A DNA stretch of 64,000 nt, from NCBI GenBank assembly GCA_023213395.1, contig CM041465.1, forward strand, positions 173,979,741-174,043,740. The letters are read 5' to 3'. A model generated the notes under the pieces. The model did no database searches and was not told the DNA's origin. It was given only the letters and a program-made list of their open reading frames with translations. This document shows positions 1 through 10,689 of this stretch, piece after piece. The DNA comes from Cycas panzhihuaensis (Eukaryota; Cycadophyta). Positions within the stretch are counted from its first letter, which is position 1. Each line of letters begins with the position of its first letter. The translations under genes and the position numbers were made by a program.

Positions 1-807
1 TGATCTGCCGATGTCGCATATCTTTCGCAAGCAGTTTTCGATTATCTTGTTCGAGCTCTCCGCTTGACCATTGGCTCTCGGATGGTAGGGAGTTGATTTC
101 TGATGGCTAATCATGAAGGCAGTTGTCAATGTTTCAATCGTTTGGTTGAGGAAGTGGGCACCTTGGTCACCGATGATCTCCAAAGGGCATCCAAATCATG
201 TGATTATTACCTCATACAGAAATCTTGCTGTGCTTTCTGCATCGGCTTTTCTCAATGCGCGTGCTTCCACCCATTTCGTCGTATAATCGGTTGCCACCAG
301 AATGTATCGAGCTTTAGATCTCCGCGCTGCTGGTTTGATTGGCCCCACAAAGTCGAGCCCCCATCTTTCGAACGGTGCCAAAGGTAGTATGGGATGCAAC
401 GGTTGGAAATCCTGTCGATTAGGTTTCCCCACGCGTTGGTAATAATCGCATGCTTGAATCCATTTTTTGACATCTTCGAACATTGATGGCCACCAGAATC
501 CTGACGTCAAGATTTTTCGCCATGTGGCCAATTTTCCCATGTGGCCACCTGCTACTCCTTCATGTGCCTGGGACATGATCTGGTTCGTCTCATGCTGTCG
601 AACACAACGTTGAAATATGTCATCCGGCCCCAATTTGTACAACTCACCACTGATAAGCTGATACGGCTCCGCTTTTCTGATGAAATTTCTTTTCCCCGTA
701 CGATCTAACTCTGCTGGCACTTCTCCGGTCGCTAGGTACTCTGGTATTCCCTCATACCGATCTGGAATCGCATCTATCTTTGAATAGAGCTGCGTCTGGA
801 AAATCAT
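1..807 (-). pseudogene. Ty3-A integrase, C-terminal part off-window
   Basis: The open frame 807-196 encodes an N-terminal zinc-binding region (HEGVAGGH, then ACDYYQ, where the second cysteine of the usual CxxC is a tyrosine) followed by the catalytic core. GLDFVGP holds the first catalytic Asp and VATDYTTKW the second. A TGA interrupts the frame near 196. The same reading continues to position 1 with GDQGAHFLN and then a YHPRANGQAE stretch holding the catalytic Glu. The enzyme would insert element cDNA into nuclear DNA. The broken HHCC finger and the stop make it non-functional. It overlaps the end of the RT-RNase H frame in another phase, consistent with a frameshifted pol. Confidence 0.85.
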
Positions 808-2168
808 CTGGTATCCCTGTGGCTTTCTCTCCGTTTTTTATTCTCGACAGTTGATCTGGAATGATGTGTGCTTTGCCAGGTTTCACAATGATTTTGAATG
901 AGAATTCTTGAAACAACATTAACCATCTGCTGATTCTTCCTCGCATAATGGGTTTATTTACTAGATACATCAAAGCTTGGTGGTCGAAAAATGTGAATGG
1001 ATTGGATAACAAATAATGTCGAAACTTTTGTAATGCATAAACCATGCCGAGTGCTTCCCTTTCCGTCGTCGTATAATTCTGCTCAACTCTCGTAAGTTTC
1101 CGACTGGCAAAATAGATTGGATGATCCGTTTTACCATTGCTGGGTTGTGCCAATACGCATCCAATAGCGTATTGTGACACATCCACATGTATGTGAAAAG
1201 TTTTCTTCCAATCTGGGAATCGCAGTATAGGCACTGCTACAATGGCCTGTTTCAATGTTTCGAATGCTCGTTGTTGATCGTCTGTCCATATCCATTCAAT
1301 ATTCTTTTTTAGCAACTCTTCCAGAGGTCCAGATATATATGCATATCCTCTGATGAATTTCCTATAATATCCTGTCAAACCCAGAAAACCTTTCAGCTGC
1401 TTCCTCGTACTCGGTGTCGGAAACTGTAGAATGGCAGACACTTTTGCTAGATCCGTCAGCAATCCTTCTTTGCTGACTATATGCCCTAGGAGGTTTCCAA
1501 AGGGTACCAGAAATGTACATTTTTCTAGATTAAGACACAATTTATTTTCTCGACAGGCTTGCAACATTTCTCTCAAGTTTTTCATATGATTTTTCATTAA
1601 CCCATACAATGTCCAATCGTCTAAGAATACAGCAATTTTTTCTCCAATAAATTTTCGAAAAATATTAATCACAATTCGCTGGAATGTCGCTGGTGCATTC
1701 GTAAGACCGAATGGCATTACCTTATAGGCATACGTACCCCATTCTGTTACGAATCTTTGTCTTTGCTCGATCTTCCAGGCAATGCACTTGATTGTACCCA
1801 CTAAATCCGTCTATGAATGAATAGATTTCATTCCCTCCAACTGCTTCCAAAATATCTTCCGTGAAAGGTAACGGAAATGGATCTTTTTTCGTCACTTTAT
1901 TCAACTGTCTGTAATCCACACAGACACGAATTTTCCCATTTTTCTTGGGAACCACTACTACAGGGCTCACCCAGTCACTGTAGTCGATTTCGTATATATA
2001 ACCTGCTTCCAACATTTTATCAAGTTCTGCTTTTACTTTTTCTTTGTATTTTGGATTCATCCGGTATGGTCGTTGTTTTACTGGTTTAGCGTCCTCTACT
2101 AGATCAATATGATGCATTCCTATCTCCGGAGGAATACCTTTCAGGTCTTTATACGACCATGCGAACAC
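752..2168 (-). pseudogene. Ty3-A reverse transcriptase-RNase H
   Basis: Two overlapping frames cover this enzyme. Frame 2168-1722 has the RT fingers and palm (VCVDYRQLNKV, then FIDGFSGYNQV with the motif A Asp). Frame 1801-752 continues in another phase with MPFGLTNAPATFQR, the catalytic box FLDDW (the usual first residue is Y), the thumb (GFLGLTGYYRKF) and RNase H. RNase H residues visible are HVDVSQYAIG (first Asp), TEREAL (Glu), FFDHQAL (Asp) and PDQLSR at the end. The frame change near 1760 means one polypeptide cannot be made. Family membership is clear. Lineage assignment to Tat/Athila is a judgement from motif wording only. Confidence 0.9.
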
Positions 2169-3597
2169 ATCACGGAATTCTTGAATAAGCTGAGCTTCGC
2201 TACCTGCTTGGGAATCCCAATAGTTTCCAATTCAAATAAGCTTAGGATTTTCTGAACTACCAACATTAATTTCTGTAGTTTTCAACTTCGTTATACCCAC
2301 ATCTTCTACATTTTCGGTTTTGTGCCCTGGGGCATCTTCTACTTTTCTTTCTCCAACGGTGAATTCTGTAAACTCTGCAGGATACTTCATAATTTCTTCT
2401 TCTTCACTAGGTATAGATTCTACTGTTTCCTGATCTGTCAAATGTTGTTCTAGTTTTATGCTCATTATTCTGATGTGTTTCAAGATTTTGTTTATTTCTT
2501 GGTTTTCCGAAGTATGCCTAAAGGTTTTTATAAAAGATTTCTTTAGGTTTCCCCAAGTTATATCTAGATTTTGCTCCTTTCCTGTGAACCGGTCCTTTGC
2601 TACTCTCCCAAGGTGTGGTAGAAATAGTTAGACCAATTCCGCTTAGGTATACTCAAGGATTTCCAATTTTGTTTACACACCTGTATGTGTTTTTTAGGGT
2701 TATAACCCACGAGAATATTGGAATAGTTAGTTGGTTTGGATGATCGAATCGTATTCAAACATCGCCCTGCAAATCTTGCCAATTCCTAAGAGTATGTTGG
2801 TGAGCTAAGTACCAAGACCAAGCTTTCCTTGCGGGGTTAGGACTAGGTCTCACGCCATTGGGTTTTATCCCAATTTCCACGATCTATCCAATACTCAACG
2901 CAAGGTGTTAAATGGGTAGTCCCATATAACCTGTTCCCCATAGAATGGTTTAACGTAATCCCCAATATAGATTTGATAGTTTGTTTTTCCTAATAATGAT
3001 TTTACTTCCTAGACTGGACTCGCTAGAAGTACTTACCAGAATCCTCCTTCCATTTTCCCGGTTTGACGCCAATGGTTGGAAGAGATGTATGGTGGGTGGG
3101 TGTACCTCTAAGGAAGAAGAGGAAGGATATTACTTCCTTCCTCGGGTTGTAATAAAGGGTAGGGAATCTACCTCGGGACCCACCAAGTAGATGGGATGTC
3201 AGGGTTACTATTAACTACAAAAAAACTACGAAAATTACTAGGTAAGCTAAGGGTTGGTTGGTCTAGGTTGTTACCAATTTCCAAATGATCGTTAGTCAGC
3301 ATATATTCAAAAGAATTTAAATTATTATCAATGTTTACAGATACACATTTAGATAACAAATTACATCTGTGAGAAGAAGAGTTTACTTCATATGCATCCT
3401 GAAGCCAATAATCCACGAACCTCATACCGTGTTCGTCATCCCAAGAGTTGTATAGTTCTTGAGATCCGCTGGTTCTTCACCGGTGGTTATTCGATGTGGT
3501 GGGTTCTTCTGCCATGTGGAAGATATGTTCTTCCCCAATGGAAGAAAATGTCGTGTCGCTTGTTACCGTAGTCTTTGGATCCTTCATCCGAATTACT
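2169..3597 (-). other. Ty3-A protease-to-RT linker, degraded
   Basis: About 1.4 kb lies between the recognisable end of protease and the start of RT. The frame 2483-2232 (83 codons, acidic, rich in Glu, Thr and Val) is probably the linker just upstream of RT. The rest has short broken frames and no domain I recognise. The block around 2800-3200 reads as non-coding with CCTTGG-like words. It may contain an unrecognised insertion, because linkers in this family are usually much shorter. Confidence 0.45.
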
Positions 3598-4440
3598 TCA
3601 ATCGAACTTCTTCCCAAAGATTGGTAGTACCACTTTGTTGTTATTATCCGATAGAGTGAAGGTTACCTTTTCCCAATTACAAGGCATTGTGTTTTGTATA
3701 ACCATGGCCTTCCTAGTAGTGCTTAGGGTAGGGTGTTGCTCCTTTTCCGCTTCCACAATTGTAAAGTCAATCCTTACCACTATCACCTTACGTCTACTTT
3801 GATATTGGCCAATCTGCCCATAGGTCGTACCAATAGTTCATTGGCCAACTTCAGCGAATAAGTCGCTGCTTCCAACTTCGGACTTCATGTTGCAGCTGGT
3901 AACACATTTACTGCTATGCATCCATCCACAATTATTCGTGGGAATGTTTCTCCCAAGACTGACATGGTTACCATTGGATCCATGTCGAATGATGGTATAA
4001 TTTGTTTCAAACTCTTGGTAATTCCTTTCTGTAACACTCCTCCTTTGATCCAGTCAATAACTTGAGACAAAGGAATAGTCAATATGAATCGTTTCACTAG
4101 ATTTTCCATCAATAGCAGCATTCTAGGAATATCTTCTGCTGGTAATCCTTTAAACAACTCTTCCATTTGCACCATTTGGGGTTTTGTCGTAAGTTCTTCC
4201 GGTAGTTTTTGTTGCTCTTTTTGTTTATTTTTCCGAACATAAACATATTTCGTTTCCGGTTTACCCATTGGTAGTGTATTCTCCTCCCGGACTAAACCAT
4301 CTAACACTTGTTTTGCTTGCTTGTACCGGTCCATTTCTGTTGGTGGATTTGGATATCCTTCATCCAATTTCTCTTTCTGTTTGTTCTGTAATTTCACATT
4401 CTTGGTTTCTGGCACGATTGTCATCAGGTTAGTCGCTTTG
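3598..4440 (-). pseudogene. Ty3-A aspartic protease region
   Basis: The frame 4694-3885 overlaps gag in a different phase for its first 90 codons, so only the part from about 4440 is meaningful. It ends with FPRIIVDGCIAVNVLP, where the family active site is usually D-G-G/S-S-A. The Asp is kept and the next two residues are altered. After a break, frame 3786-3598 continues with the C-terminal half of a retropepsin-like fold (HPTLSTTRKAMVIQN, then NWEKVTFTLS). The protease would cleave the Gag-Pol polyprotein. Loss of the active-site wording and the stop at the join indicate inactivation. Confidence 0.7.
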
Positions 4441-5542
4441 GCTTTACCCTTGCAATCTTCTGTTTTGTGGTCACTTGGGCCACGATTCTGCCTCTGACGG
4501 CAACCTGTTCGTATTCTTGCTTCATTGGGCATTCGGACTTCGATTGCGAGCGTGAACAAATGAGGCATCTCCCCATCGGCTGTTTTTTCCTCGAGGGTTC
4601 TGGTGCGGCCCTCGTTGTATACACATTCCGAGGTGGGTTGCCTCTTCCCCGACCTCGACCTCTGAATGCTTTTCCCCTGGGATTGTAGAAACAATCCTTG
4701 GTTGTATGTGTGTCAACCTCACATATGTGGCACCACTTCTCCTGTTGGTGCGTCGCACTGTTTTTTAAATTCAAATCACATTCCCTGGTGGTATGTGAGT
4801 TTTCTTCACAAATGTGGCACCACTTGGTTACTCTTCCAGTGTGCTCTTTCTTCTTGGGTGTCTCTTCTTCTTCCCGGTTATTTCTGATTTTCAATCTTGC
4901 TACCTCTTTTCTTAGTGCCTCCAATTCCGATTCCTCTTCTGCTACCCCTACCTGGCAGAAGGGTCGATTGTACTGGTTTGGCTTCAGCTCTCTAATCTCG
5001 TCTTGTAATCTTAGCAGCAAGGAATCTTGTCCTCCTGCTTGGGCGTCCATTTCCATTTCAAAATCTAATGCCAGATCTTGAGCATTCTTGAATGACTTTA
5101 ACGAATGAGCATGCATCATGGCTCACAACTTCTCATTCAGCCCTCTTACGAAGTAATTCTTCATATTATGATCCGTTATCGTTTCATTGATCATGGTCGC
5201 TGCAATAATTTTCATTCGGCTAATGTAAGTTAGGACAGATTCTCTCGGCCTCTGCCTAATCTCTCATAGTGCGATTTCCACAGCTTCATTACTGCGAAAC
5301 TTTTGAAATATTTCTTCAAATGCTTTCTTAATTTTCACCCATGGCTCATTCTTGTTTGTTTCCTTATACCATGCCAAGGGTACTCCTCTCAATGTACAAG
5401 CGTGCTTTGATTTCATCTTAAATGTAATCTTTTTGACATCAATGAGGTTTTGAAATAGATACACATGCTCTGCTGCGTCTGAAGTATCATTAAAGATTAG
5501 TTTCCCAAAGTCTCTATAATCGTCCATTTTGGGAGATTGCAA
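4424..5542 (-). pseudogene. Ty3-A gag, nucleocapsid with CCHC knuckles
   Basis: Frame 5542-5264 (92 aa) carries a capsid-like piece (GVPLAWYKE, then EEIFQKFRS). After a break, frame 5119-4424 (231 aa) has a charged, probably coiled-coil stretch at about residues 40-90, then two zinc knuckles of form CX2CX4HX4C (CHICEENSHTTREC and CHICEVDTHTTKDC). An RG-rich basic tract (RGRGRGRG) follows, and then a third knuckle-like CLICSRSQSKSEC that has no histidine. Gag would build the particle and bind element RNA. The break near 5119-5264 removes continuity. Short poly-Glu tracts come from CTTCTT runs on the plus strand. Confidence 0.8.
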
Positions 5543-6289
5543 CTACCCCCCACCTGATGGTAATCTTTCCCTTCCTCCCTCCTTTGGGGATGCCTTTCGA
5601 GTAACTACCCGTATTCTCTTTTCCAAAAAGCGGATTTTTAAATGGAGTTTTTATGTGTATAGGTTCCACTACACCTGGAGCTTGTATAGTCAATGGTGTT
5701 ACCGTAATGTAAGATTGATCAGATCCCCTTTACGTGAATCTTCAAAAAGCATCTCGTTAGCTTGTTTTCCCAATATCTTAGGGACCTTCCTCGCCTTCTT
5801 ATCATTGTCACCTAGGTCCTTGGGCTGTCCTCCACCAGTATACTTCCCTCTGTTAGGATCTCTTCATGTTTTCATCCACTTTTGGCTTCCCTTCAATCTC
5901 GGGCTAAACAAATCATTTCGATAGGGGGTGTCAATACCATCGTTCGCCATGGGTTTCCTCTTCCTGAGGTGTCTAGGCTCCACTTGCCTCAGATCCTTCA
6001 ACGGACTATCCCTTAGTCTCATTGTTCTGCGAACTCAACCTCCTCGCCCTTTTGAGTTTTGCTTCCCTTGACCATCTTAATGCCCTTTGTCTGCTGGTCT
6101 CCTTTTCCTTGGTCAAGTATCTTTACGGGGCTCTTCCGACCTTGAAGGCCTCTTAGGTGGCATTGGAAGGTCCCACAGGCTGCCGGTGGCTTAGTTACTG
6201 ACCCGCCATCATCACGGCCGGGGTCCTCTGCCCTTTACACATTCTTTTCCCTTGAAACCCCTAGGCCCTGTCCCTCCTCAACGGACATA
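5543..6289 (-). other. Ty3-A 5' leader
   Basis: Sequence between the PBS and the first recognisable gag codons. No coding frame is supported. On the plus strand it is pyrimidine-rich with many CCTT and TCC words, i.e. purine-rich in the element's sense. It probably includes the decayed start of gag nearest 5542. Confidence 0.5.
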
Positions 6290-6302
6290 GGCAACGGAAC
6301 CA
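6290..6302 (-). other. Ty3-A primer-binding site
   Basis: The plus strand reads GGCAACGGAACCA, so the minus-strand PBS is TGGTTCCGTTGCC, one base from the LTR end. It resembles the tRNA-Asp-type PBS (TGGCGCCGTTGCC) with two changes and differs from the tRNA-Met PBS used by the copia elements here. The tRNA assignment is inference. Confidence 0.6.
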
Positions 6303-6303
6303 A

Positions 6304-7091
6304 TGTTGACTGATAGATTCACACCCTTGTGAGATCAATACACTTGTCAAGGTTACACAGTGCTATAGTCTAGTTTCAGGGATCATCAACATGGTCATTC
6401 ACATACATTCCATATATAATTCACGAGAATGGTACACAAAGATGCAATCCAATACATACTCGAGAAATCATCATCCCAACACCAAGAATACACCAATTTC
6501 CACGTAACTCTTCCTTTTATTAAGTCAACAGTTCATTTACACGAGAGGTGGAATGCATTCACGAGCATTCCAACAACATCTGATCTTTCTGTTACAATGC
6601 GTGCCGGATGGTACTTATCATACGGTGATGCTCCAAATGGGCATCATCGTACTATCTCCCGCACCTGGCGTGCAGTGATATCCGGCTCTCACCCTCACCA
6701 GGTGAATCATGCGTACCTCCTTAAGTACTCATCTTTGGTACCTTTTGGTGAAGGGTTATGACTGTCATACTTAGTACCCTTTCAGTCATGCATACCCTTT
6801 CACTTAATCACTTGTTTATCCTTAATTAATTCTTCCTTTGAGCCGTCGTCGGCACCTCGACTGTGTCTTCACCGGTCCCACAGGTCGTGTGTACCGCCGC
6901 TGCTTGGTTTCGTTCGTCGTTGATGCGTGTCATCATACATACCCGTTCAGTGCGCGTCATCGTACCGTGCAGAATGCTTGTTTTTACGCCGTTTTGCCTC
7001 GTGCGTACCTCCGTCGGTCGTGCACTGCACAACTCGAGTTATCGACCTACCTCTGGTCCTCACCACCATTGGATCACTTTTGACTCCAACA
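6304..7091 (-). repeat. Ty3-A 5' LTR (788 bp)
   Basis: Bounded by TGTTG at 6304 and CAACA ending at 7091, an inverted terminal repeat typical of LTRs. It lies immediately outside the PBS, and the Copia-B gag reading starts directly after it. The outer half (about 6840-7050 on the plus strand) is notably rich in CG dinucleotides. The partner LTR is off-window, so identity cannot be measured. Confidence 0.7.
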
Positions 7092-8091
7092 GTTGTTCTT
7101 CTTTGCTATTGTCGTCGTCGTAGATCACTGCTTCTTTTACGCAATCAGTGCAATGTGGCGGGTTGCCACAATAATGACACACAACATTGGACTTAGAAGA
7201 TCCAATGTTCATGTTTCCAAACTGCTTTGTGAATGCAGGTTTGGAGTTCTGATTGGCCTTTGACTTAGCCGTGAAGGGACCTGGTGTAGATGGTTCTTCA
7301 TTATCCTTAGCATAAATCTGTTCTTCTTGAAGCAATAAGCTTTCAAGTTCATTGAATGTCATTTTCTTTAGTGAACCATCTCGTGTGGTAGATGATATGA
7401 AGTCGTTGTAGTCCTTTGGCAATGCTTTTGTGATGGATGTGATGAGTTCATCCCTTGTAGCAAGACTACCTAAAGTATTCAATTCATTACAAACCTCCTT
7501 AATGGAGGACAAAAATGCCGACATTGGCTTTACAAATTTGACAGAATACAGTTTGGCTTTTATCATCAGAATGCGAGCTTCATCTCGCCTTTCATACAGT
7601 GAGGACAATGTGTCCCAAGCTTCTTTAGAAGATTTGGCAGAAGAAATGTTCTGATCTACATGTACATCCACAATCATATGAATAAATGCCAAAGCAATCT
7701 CGTCTTTAGCTTCCCAAGCAGCAACACGTTCATAATCAACATCAACTTCATCATCATCAACAAGTGCAGGATTGGGGATTCTCCCAGAAACATATCCCCA
7801 AAATTCATTCATTATCAAGAGATTTTGTGTAATTCTTTTCCATTCTTGATAATTTGCTTGTCCTGTTAGCCTTATTGTGCATGCATTGAGCATGTTAATA
7901 GCAGTCATCTTTTCCACTTGTATAAAGGCTAACAAATAACTTGGTAACTTCAAAGCTTTGTCGCTTGAGTTCCACCTTCTAACAACACCACCAATCCTGA
8001 TTTTACAAGAAGATCCAACAACTGGTGGAGTGATGAGGGGTGGAGGACTTCGGCTATTGAGTTGGTCCAAAGTTAAGTGTAGCAAAGGCAA
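7092..8091 (-). pseudogene. Copia-B gag (UBN2-type), truncated by Ty3-A
   Basis: A long frame runs from 8091 to a stop at 7060. The conserved part begins near MTAINMLNACTIRLTG (Met codon at about 7908). It includes WEAKDEIALAFIHMI, SKEAWDTLSSLYERRDEARI and FLSSIKEVCNELNTLG, which are hallmarks of plant copia gag. It ends with a CCHC-like knuckle CHYCGNPPHCTDC in which the spacing is shortened (CX2CX4HX2C). The last roughly 11 codons before the stop are encoded by the Ty3-A LTR, so the frame is a chimera. Up to the knuckle it is the best-preserved gag in the window. The upstream 60 codons may be leader read in frame. Confidence 0.85.
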
Positions 8092-9999
8092 GGATTAAAC
8101 CTTTTTCGAGCCTCTCCAGCTAGATTTTAAAATTCACTTTTAGAAGATTTTAAAGTGAATTTTAAGATACTTTTACTTGGATTATGTACTAAGCTTTGAT
8201 GCTATGATTTAGCTTACAATGAAGGCTTCTTAAGAAGCAAGTACATGAGAGTAATGAGCACTTTTATTAAGTGTATTAAGTGCTTTTTGTGATCCAAGTA
8301 AAATGCTTTGAGTACAACAATGTAAGTACTTTTGAGTACTTCGTGAAAAAATGATGCAAGACCTTGATGATGATAGTTGAAGTGGGTTCCTTTTAACGCT
8401 CCAAAGCCGATATAGACAAGAAACCTCTTGCCAAAGTGTACTCAATGTACTCCAAATGCCAAACAAAACTCCAAGCAGCAAGTTGTTGAGACTTTAAAAT
8501 AGTCTCAACAATCCAACAAAAAATTATGATTTTTATTAAGTACCAAATTCAGCCTTCTTTTTGAGATTTTTGAAGGCTAAGGTCACCATGCAAGGTGCCA
8601 AAAAATCAACTCAAATGGTGATGTTTATCACCTTTACAATATGAACATGCTTTTTGACCACTTTATTTAAACTTTTGATGCTTTAATAGCATTAAACAAA
8701 GCGCTGAAAAAGCTTTAAAAAGTATAAAATGAAGGCTGAAAAACAATTTTTTTTGTAACTTTGCCTCACTAGAACACCACGCAGGGAGTCTTTTCAAGCT
8801 TTTAAATCATGCAACTTCAAACTTTAATGAGAGGAGAATGACTTAGCATGAGTCATTTGTTGAGTCCTCTTTCCATTAAAGAAATTTTAATCGTCTTAAG
8901 TACTAAAAAAGTACTTTTGAGAGCCACTTCAAATGCTTTATAAGTGAGATTAAATCTCACTAAAAAAAATTCCTTAAAACATTTATGCTGCCAATGTCTA
9001 TAGTCTTCAAATGGCTTAAAGACTTAAAGTTTTTTAGAGCATTAAGCCCCCCTTGATCAAAAAAACCTCTTAAGGTAATAAAAGCCTCTTAACCTTGATT
9101 AATAAAAAATTCTCTTAGTAAAAGAGACTTTAGAAAAGAATGCTTGATTTAAAAAGGCATATACTAAGTATATGCCAAATTGCATATACAAAATATTAAG
9201 ACCCAAAAACAGGGTCAAATTAAAAAGCGACTCCCGCTTTCCGTAAATTCTCCGTGCGGGTGCTTTTCCCGAGGCGAACTGTGAGACATGCGACTGTGCG
9301 TGCTTCGTTCCGTGAGTGCAGGGCTTCCGGAAGGTTCCGGAAGCAGCCCGTCTGTCCGTGTATGCTTCCGCAGGAGCAGGTACGTCTTCCGTGAGACCCC
9401 GTGCGGGTTGCAGCAGGTCTGACCGCACCTCCGTGGACGTGCGGGCCCCGTACCTCCGTGTGAAGTGCGGGTCTGCCTCCTCCCCGTGCGCCGTTCTTCC
9501 GAAAATGCGTTGACAAAGCTAACGGACAGAACAGGGTTGGCTCCCATGCGAGCTTCATGTGGTGTTAACAAGCTGTCCTCTCCTGTGACAGGTGTAAGTG
9601 CAGACGGACGCAGGGTTCTCTCCCGTGTGTAGGGCAGAATTGAGTGCAGGGTTCCAGAATGTCCTTCCGTGTAGGCCAGACAGGCGAGGGGCAGGAGCGG
9701 GGCAGTGTGTACCAAGTATGCACAGCCTAGTATTTAGGCAAATACAGGATTGATTTTAAATGCTGAATCCATGAATGGGCAGACAGTGGCCCAAGATGGA
9801 TGCAAGAGAATAGAGGTGAGACAGAGAGCAAAGATAGGACAGCAATTGTGTGCAGGTCCCTTGCAAGGACAGATTTCCAAGAATGGACAGCAGCTTCAAG
9901 TGCAGAAATCAGCCATGTGGAGGGACAAGTATGGACAGCATCAAAGCAACAGCAGACTTAAGCAAATTCAACAAAATCAAAGCTCAAACAAACCATTAA
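8092..9999 (-). other. Copia-B long 5' leader
   Basis: Nearly 2 kb lies between the PBS and gag. The gag-proximal part is homologous by eye to the Copia-E leader at 15600-16270 (both hold GAGAGGCTCGAAAAAGGTT before gag, in element sense). The PBS-proximal part differs and includes a GC-rich block listed separately. No conserved coding frame is supported. Runs of AAGTACTT-type words occur throughout 8250-9060. Confidence 0.6.
9226..9720 (-). repeat. GC- and CpG-rich irregular repeat block in Copia-B leader
   Basis: About 490 bp is far more GC-rich than its surroundings. On the plus strand CCGTG recurs about nine times, mostly as TCCGTG followed by purine-rich filler (near 9249, 9308, 9353, 9387, 9430, 9455, 9482, 9620, 9664). 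Long frames occur on both strands here (for example 9715-9215 minus and 9316-9513 plus). They share no motif with retroelement proteins and are best explained by low stop-codon density in GC-rich DNA. Confidence 0.6.
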
Positions 10000-10011
10000 G
10001 CTCTGATACCA
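10000..10011 (-). other. Copia-B primer-binding site
   Basis: The plus strand reads GCTCTGATACCA, so the element strand is TGGTATCAGAGC, complementary to the 3' end of plant initiator tRNA-Met. It lies two bases from the LTR end. Confidence 0.9.
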
Positions 10012-10013
10012 AT

Positions 10014-10577
10014 TGTTAGAATGGGCCTAATGGCCACATAGGTCCAAGATCATTAACAAAGCACAATACCATTAAATGCATTAAGCATAAACAACAAAGA
10101 ACTCAAAGAGAAAGAGGAGCAAGATCACAATACCAAGTATGGGGTGTTGGAATTAGTCCAACAACCAAAGAATGCTTCAGCTTGATTAGCAAACTGATAG
10201 AATAACAATGAGCTCCAACTTTTGAATGTATGACAATGAGGAAGAGGTCCCATTATATAGAGTGAGATGAGAGACCTAAGGCCTTGGATGTTTGACAAGT
10301 ATCAAACATCCAAGATACATGCCTTGGATGTTGGACATGTGTCCTTTTGGAAGCTCTTGTGTGAGCAAAAGTGCAAGGGGGTCATTTGACCCTCAAGTGA
10401 CATAAGTGACAACGTTATGTCACTAGTCATAAAGTGGGTGTGTACTTTATCACTTAAGTGATAAAGTCACCCCTAAAGTACAAAAGTGCACATAAACATT
10501 AAAGTGCACACATAATACATAAACATAAAGTACATAAGCTTAACATATAAACATAAGGTAAAACATAAGGTTTAACA
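10014..10577 (-). repeat. Copia-B 5' LTR (564 bp)
   Basis: Bounded by TGTTAG and TTAACA. The reverse complement matches the Copia-E LTRs along most of its length, including the palindrome centred on CACTTAAGTG (10446-10465), the hairpin around 10283-10314 and a TATATAA box on the minus strand near 10260. It differs at the PBS-proximal end, where it holds about 200 bp of poorly matching U5-like sequence. This marks it as a divergent subfamily. Confidence 0.85.
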
Positions 10578-10689
10578 GAAACTCCCCAAATGGTATTTTG
10601 AAACTATAGCAAAAGCTTAGTTACCCAAGATTGAAGGAAAACATAAGTTGAGGATGAGACTTGATACAATCGTCTTTGCCTTAATGGTA

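Larger units (their letters stand above)
1..7091 (-). mobile_element. Ty3-A: Ty3/gypsy LTR retrotransposon, 3' end outside window
   Basis: Read on the minus strand the order is LTR, PBS, gag with zinc knuckles, protease, a long linker, RT-RNase H and integrase, which is the Ty3/gypsy order with integrase last. The 3' LTR lies beyond the left edge. The RT wording (a KDPFPLPF stretch and a DGFSGYNQ motif A) and the long gag suggest a non-chromoviral Tat/Athila-like lineage, which is inference. The 5' LTR ends exactly where the gag of Copia-B resumes at 7092, so Ty3-A inserted into Copia-B. If there is a 5-bp target duplication its right copy would be GTTGT at 7092-7096. Frameshifts and stops show it is dead. 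Confidence 0.85.
7092..10577 (-). mobile_element. Copia-B: 5' half of a Ty1/copia element, same family as Copia-E
   Basis: The minus strand reads LTR (10577-10014), PBS, long leader and gag. The gag frame is cut at 7092 by the LTR of Ty3-A, and the remainder must lie left of the window. The LTR, leader ends and gag match Copia-E by eye, so they are two members of one family in opposite orientation. The right LTR end abuts Copia-C, the likely target. Confidence 0.85.

Noticed and set aside
4467-5081. Plus-strand frames of 73-127 codons
   Set aside because: They are antisense to the Ty3-A gag, whose zinc knuckles fix the coding strand.
6826-7196. Several overlapping frames of 68-89 codons
   Set aside because: They lie within the Ty3-A LTR, a CG-rich stretch with few stops, and are in competing phases on both strands.
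9215-9715. Overlapping long frames on both strands in the GC-rich block
   Set aside because: They overlap in several phases, have low-complexity Arg/Pro/Thr content and no motif. GC-rich DNA has few stop codons, so length alone is not evidence.
10000-10011. tRNA gene fragments at the GCTCTGATACCA words
   Set aside because: These 12-bp words are primer-binding sites next to LTRs. No cloverleaf sequence surrounds them.
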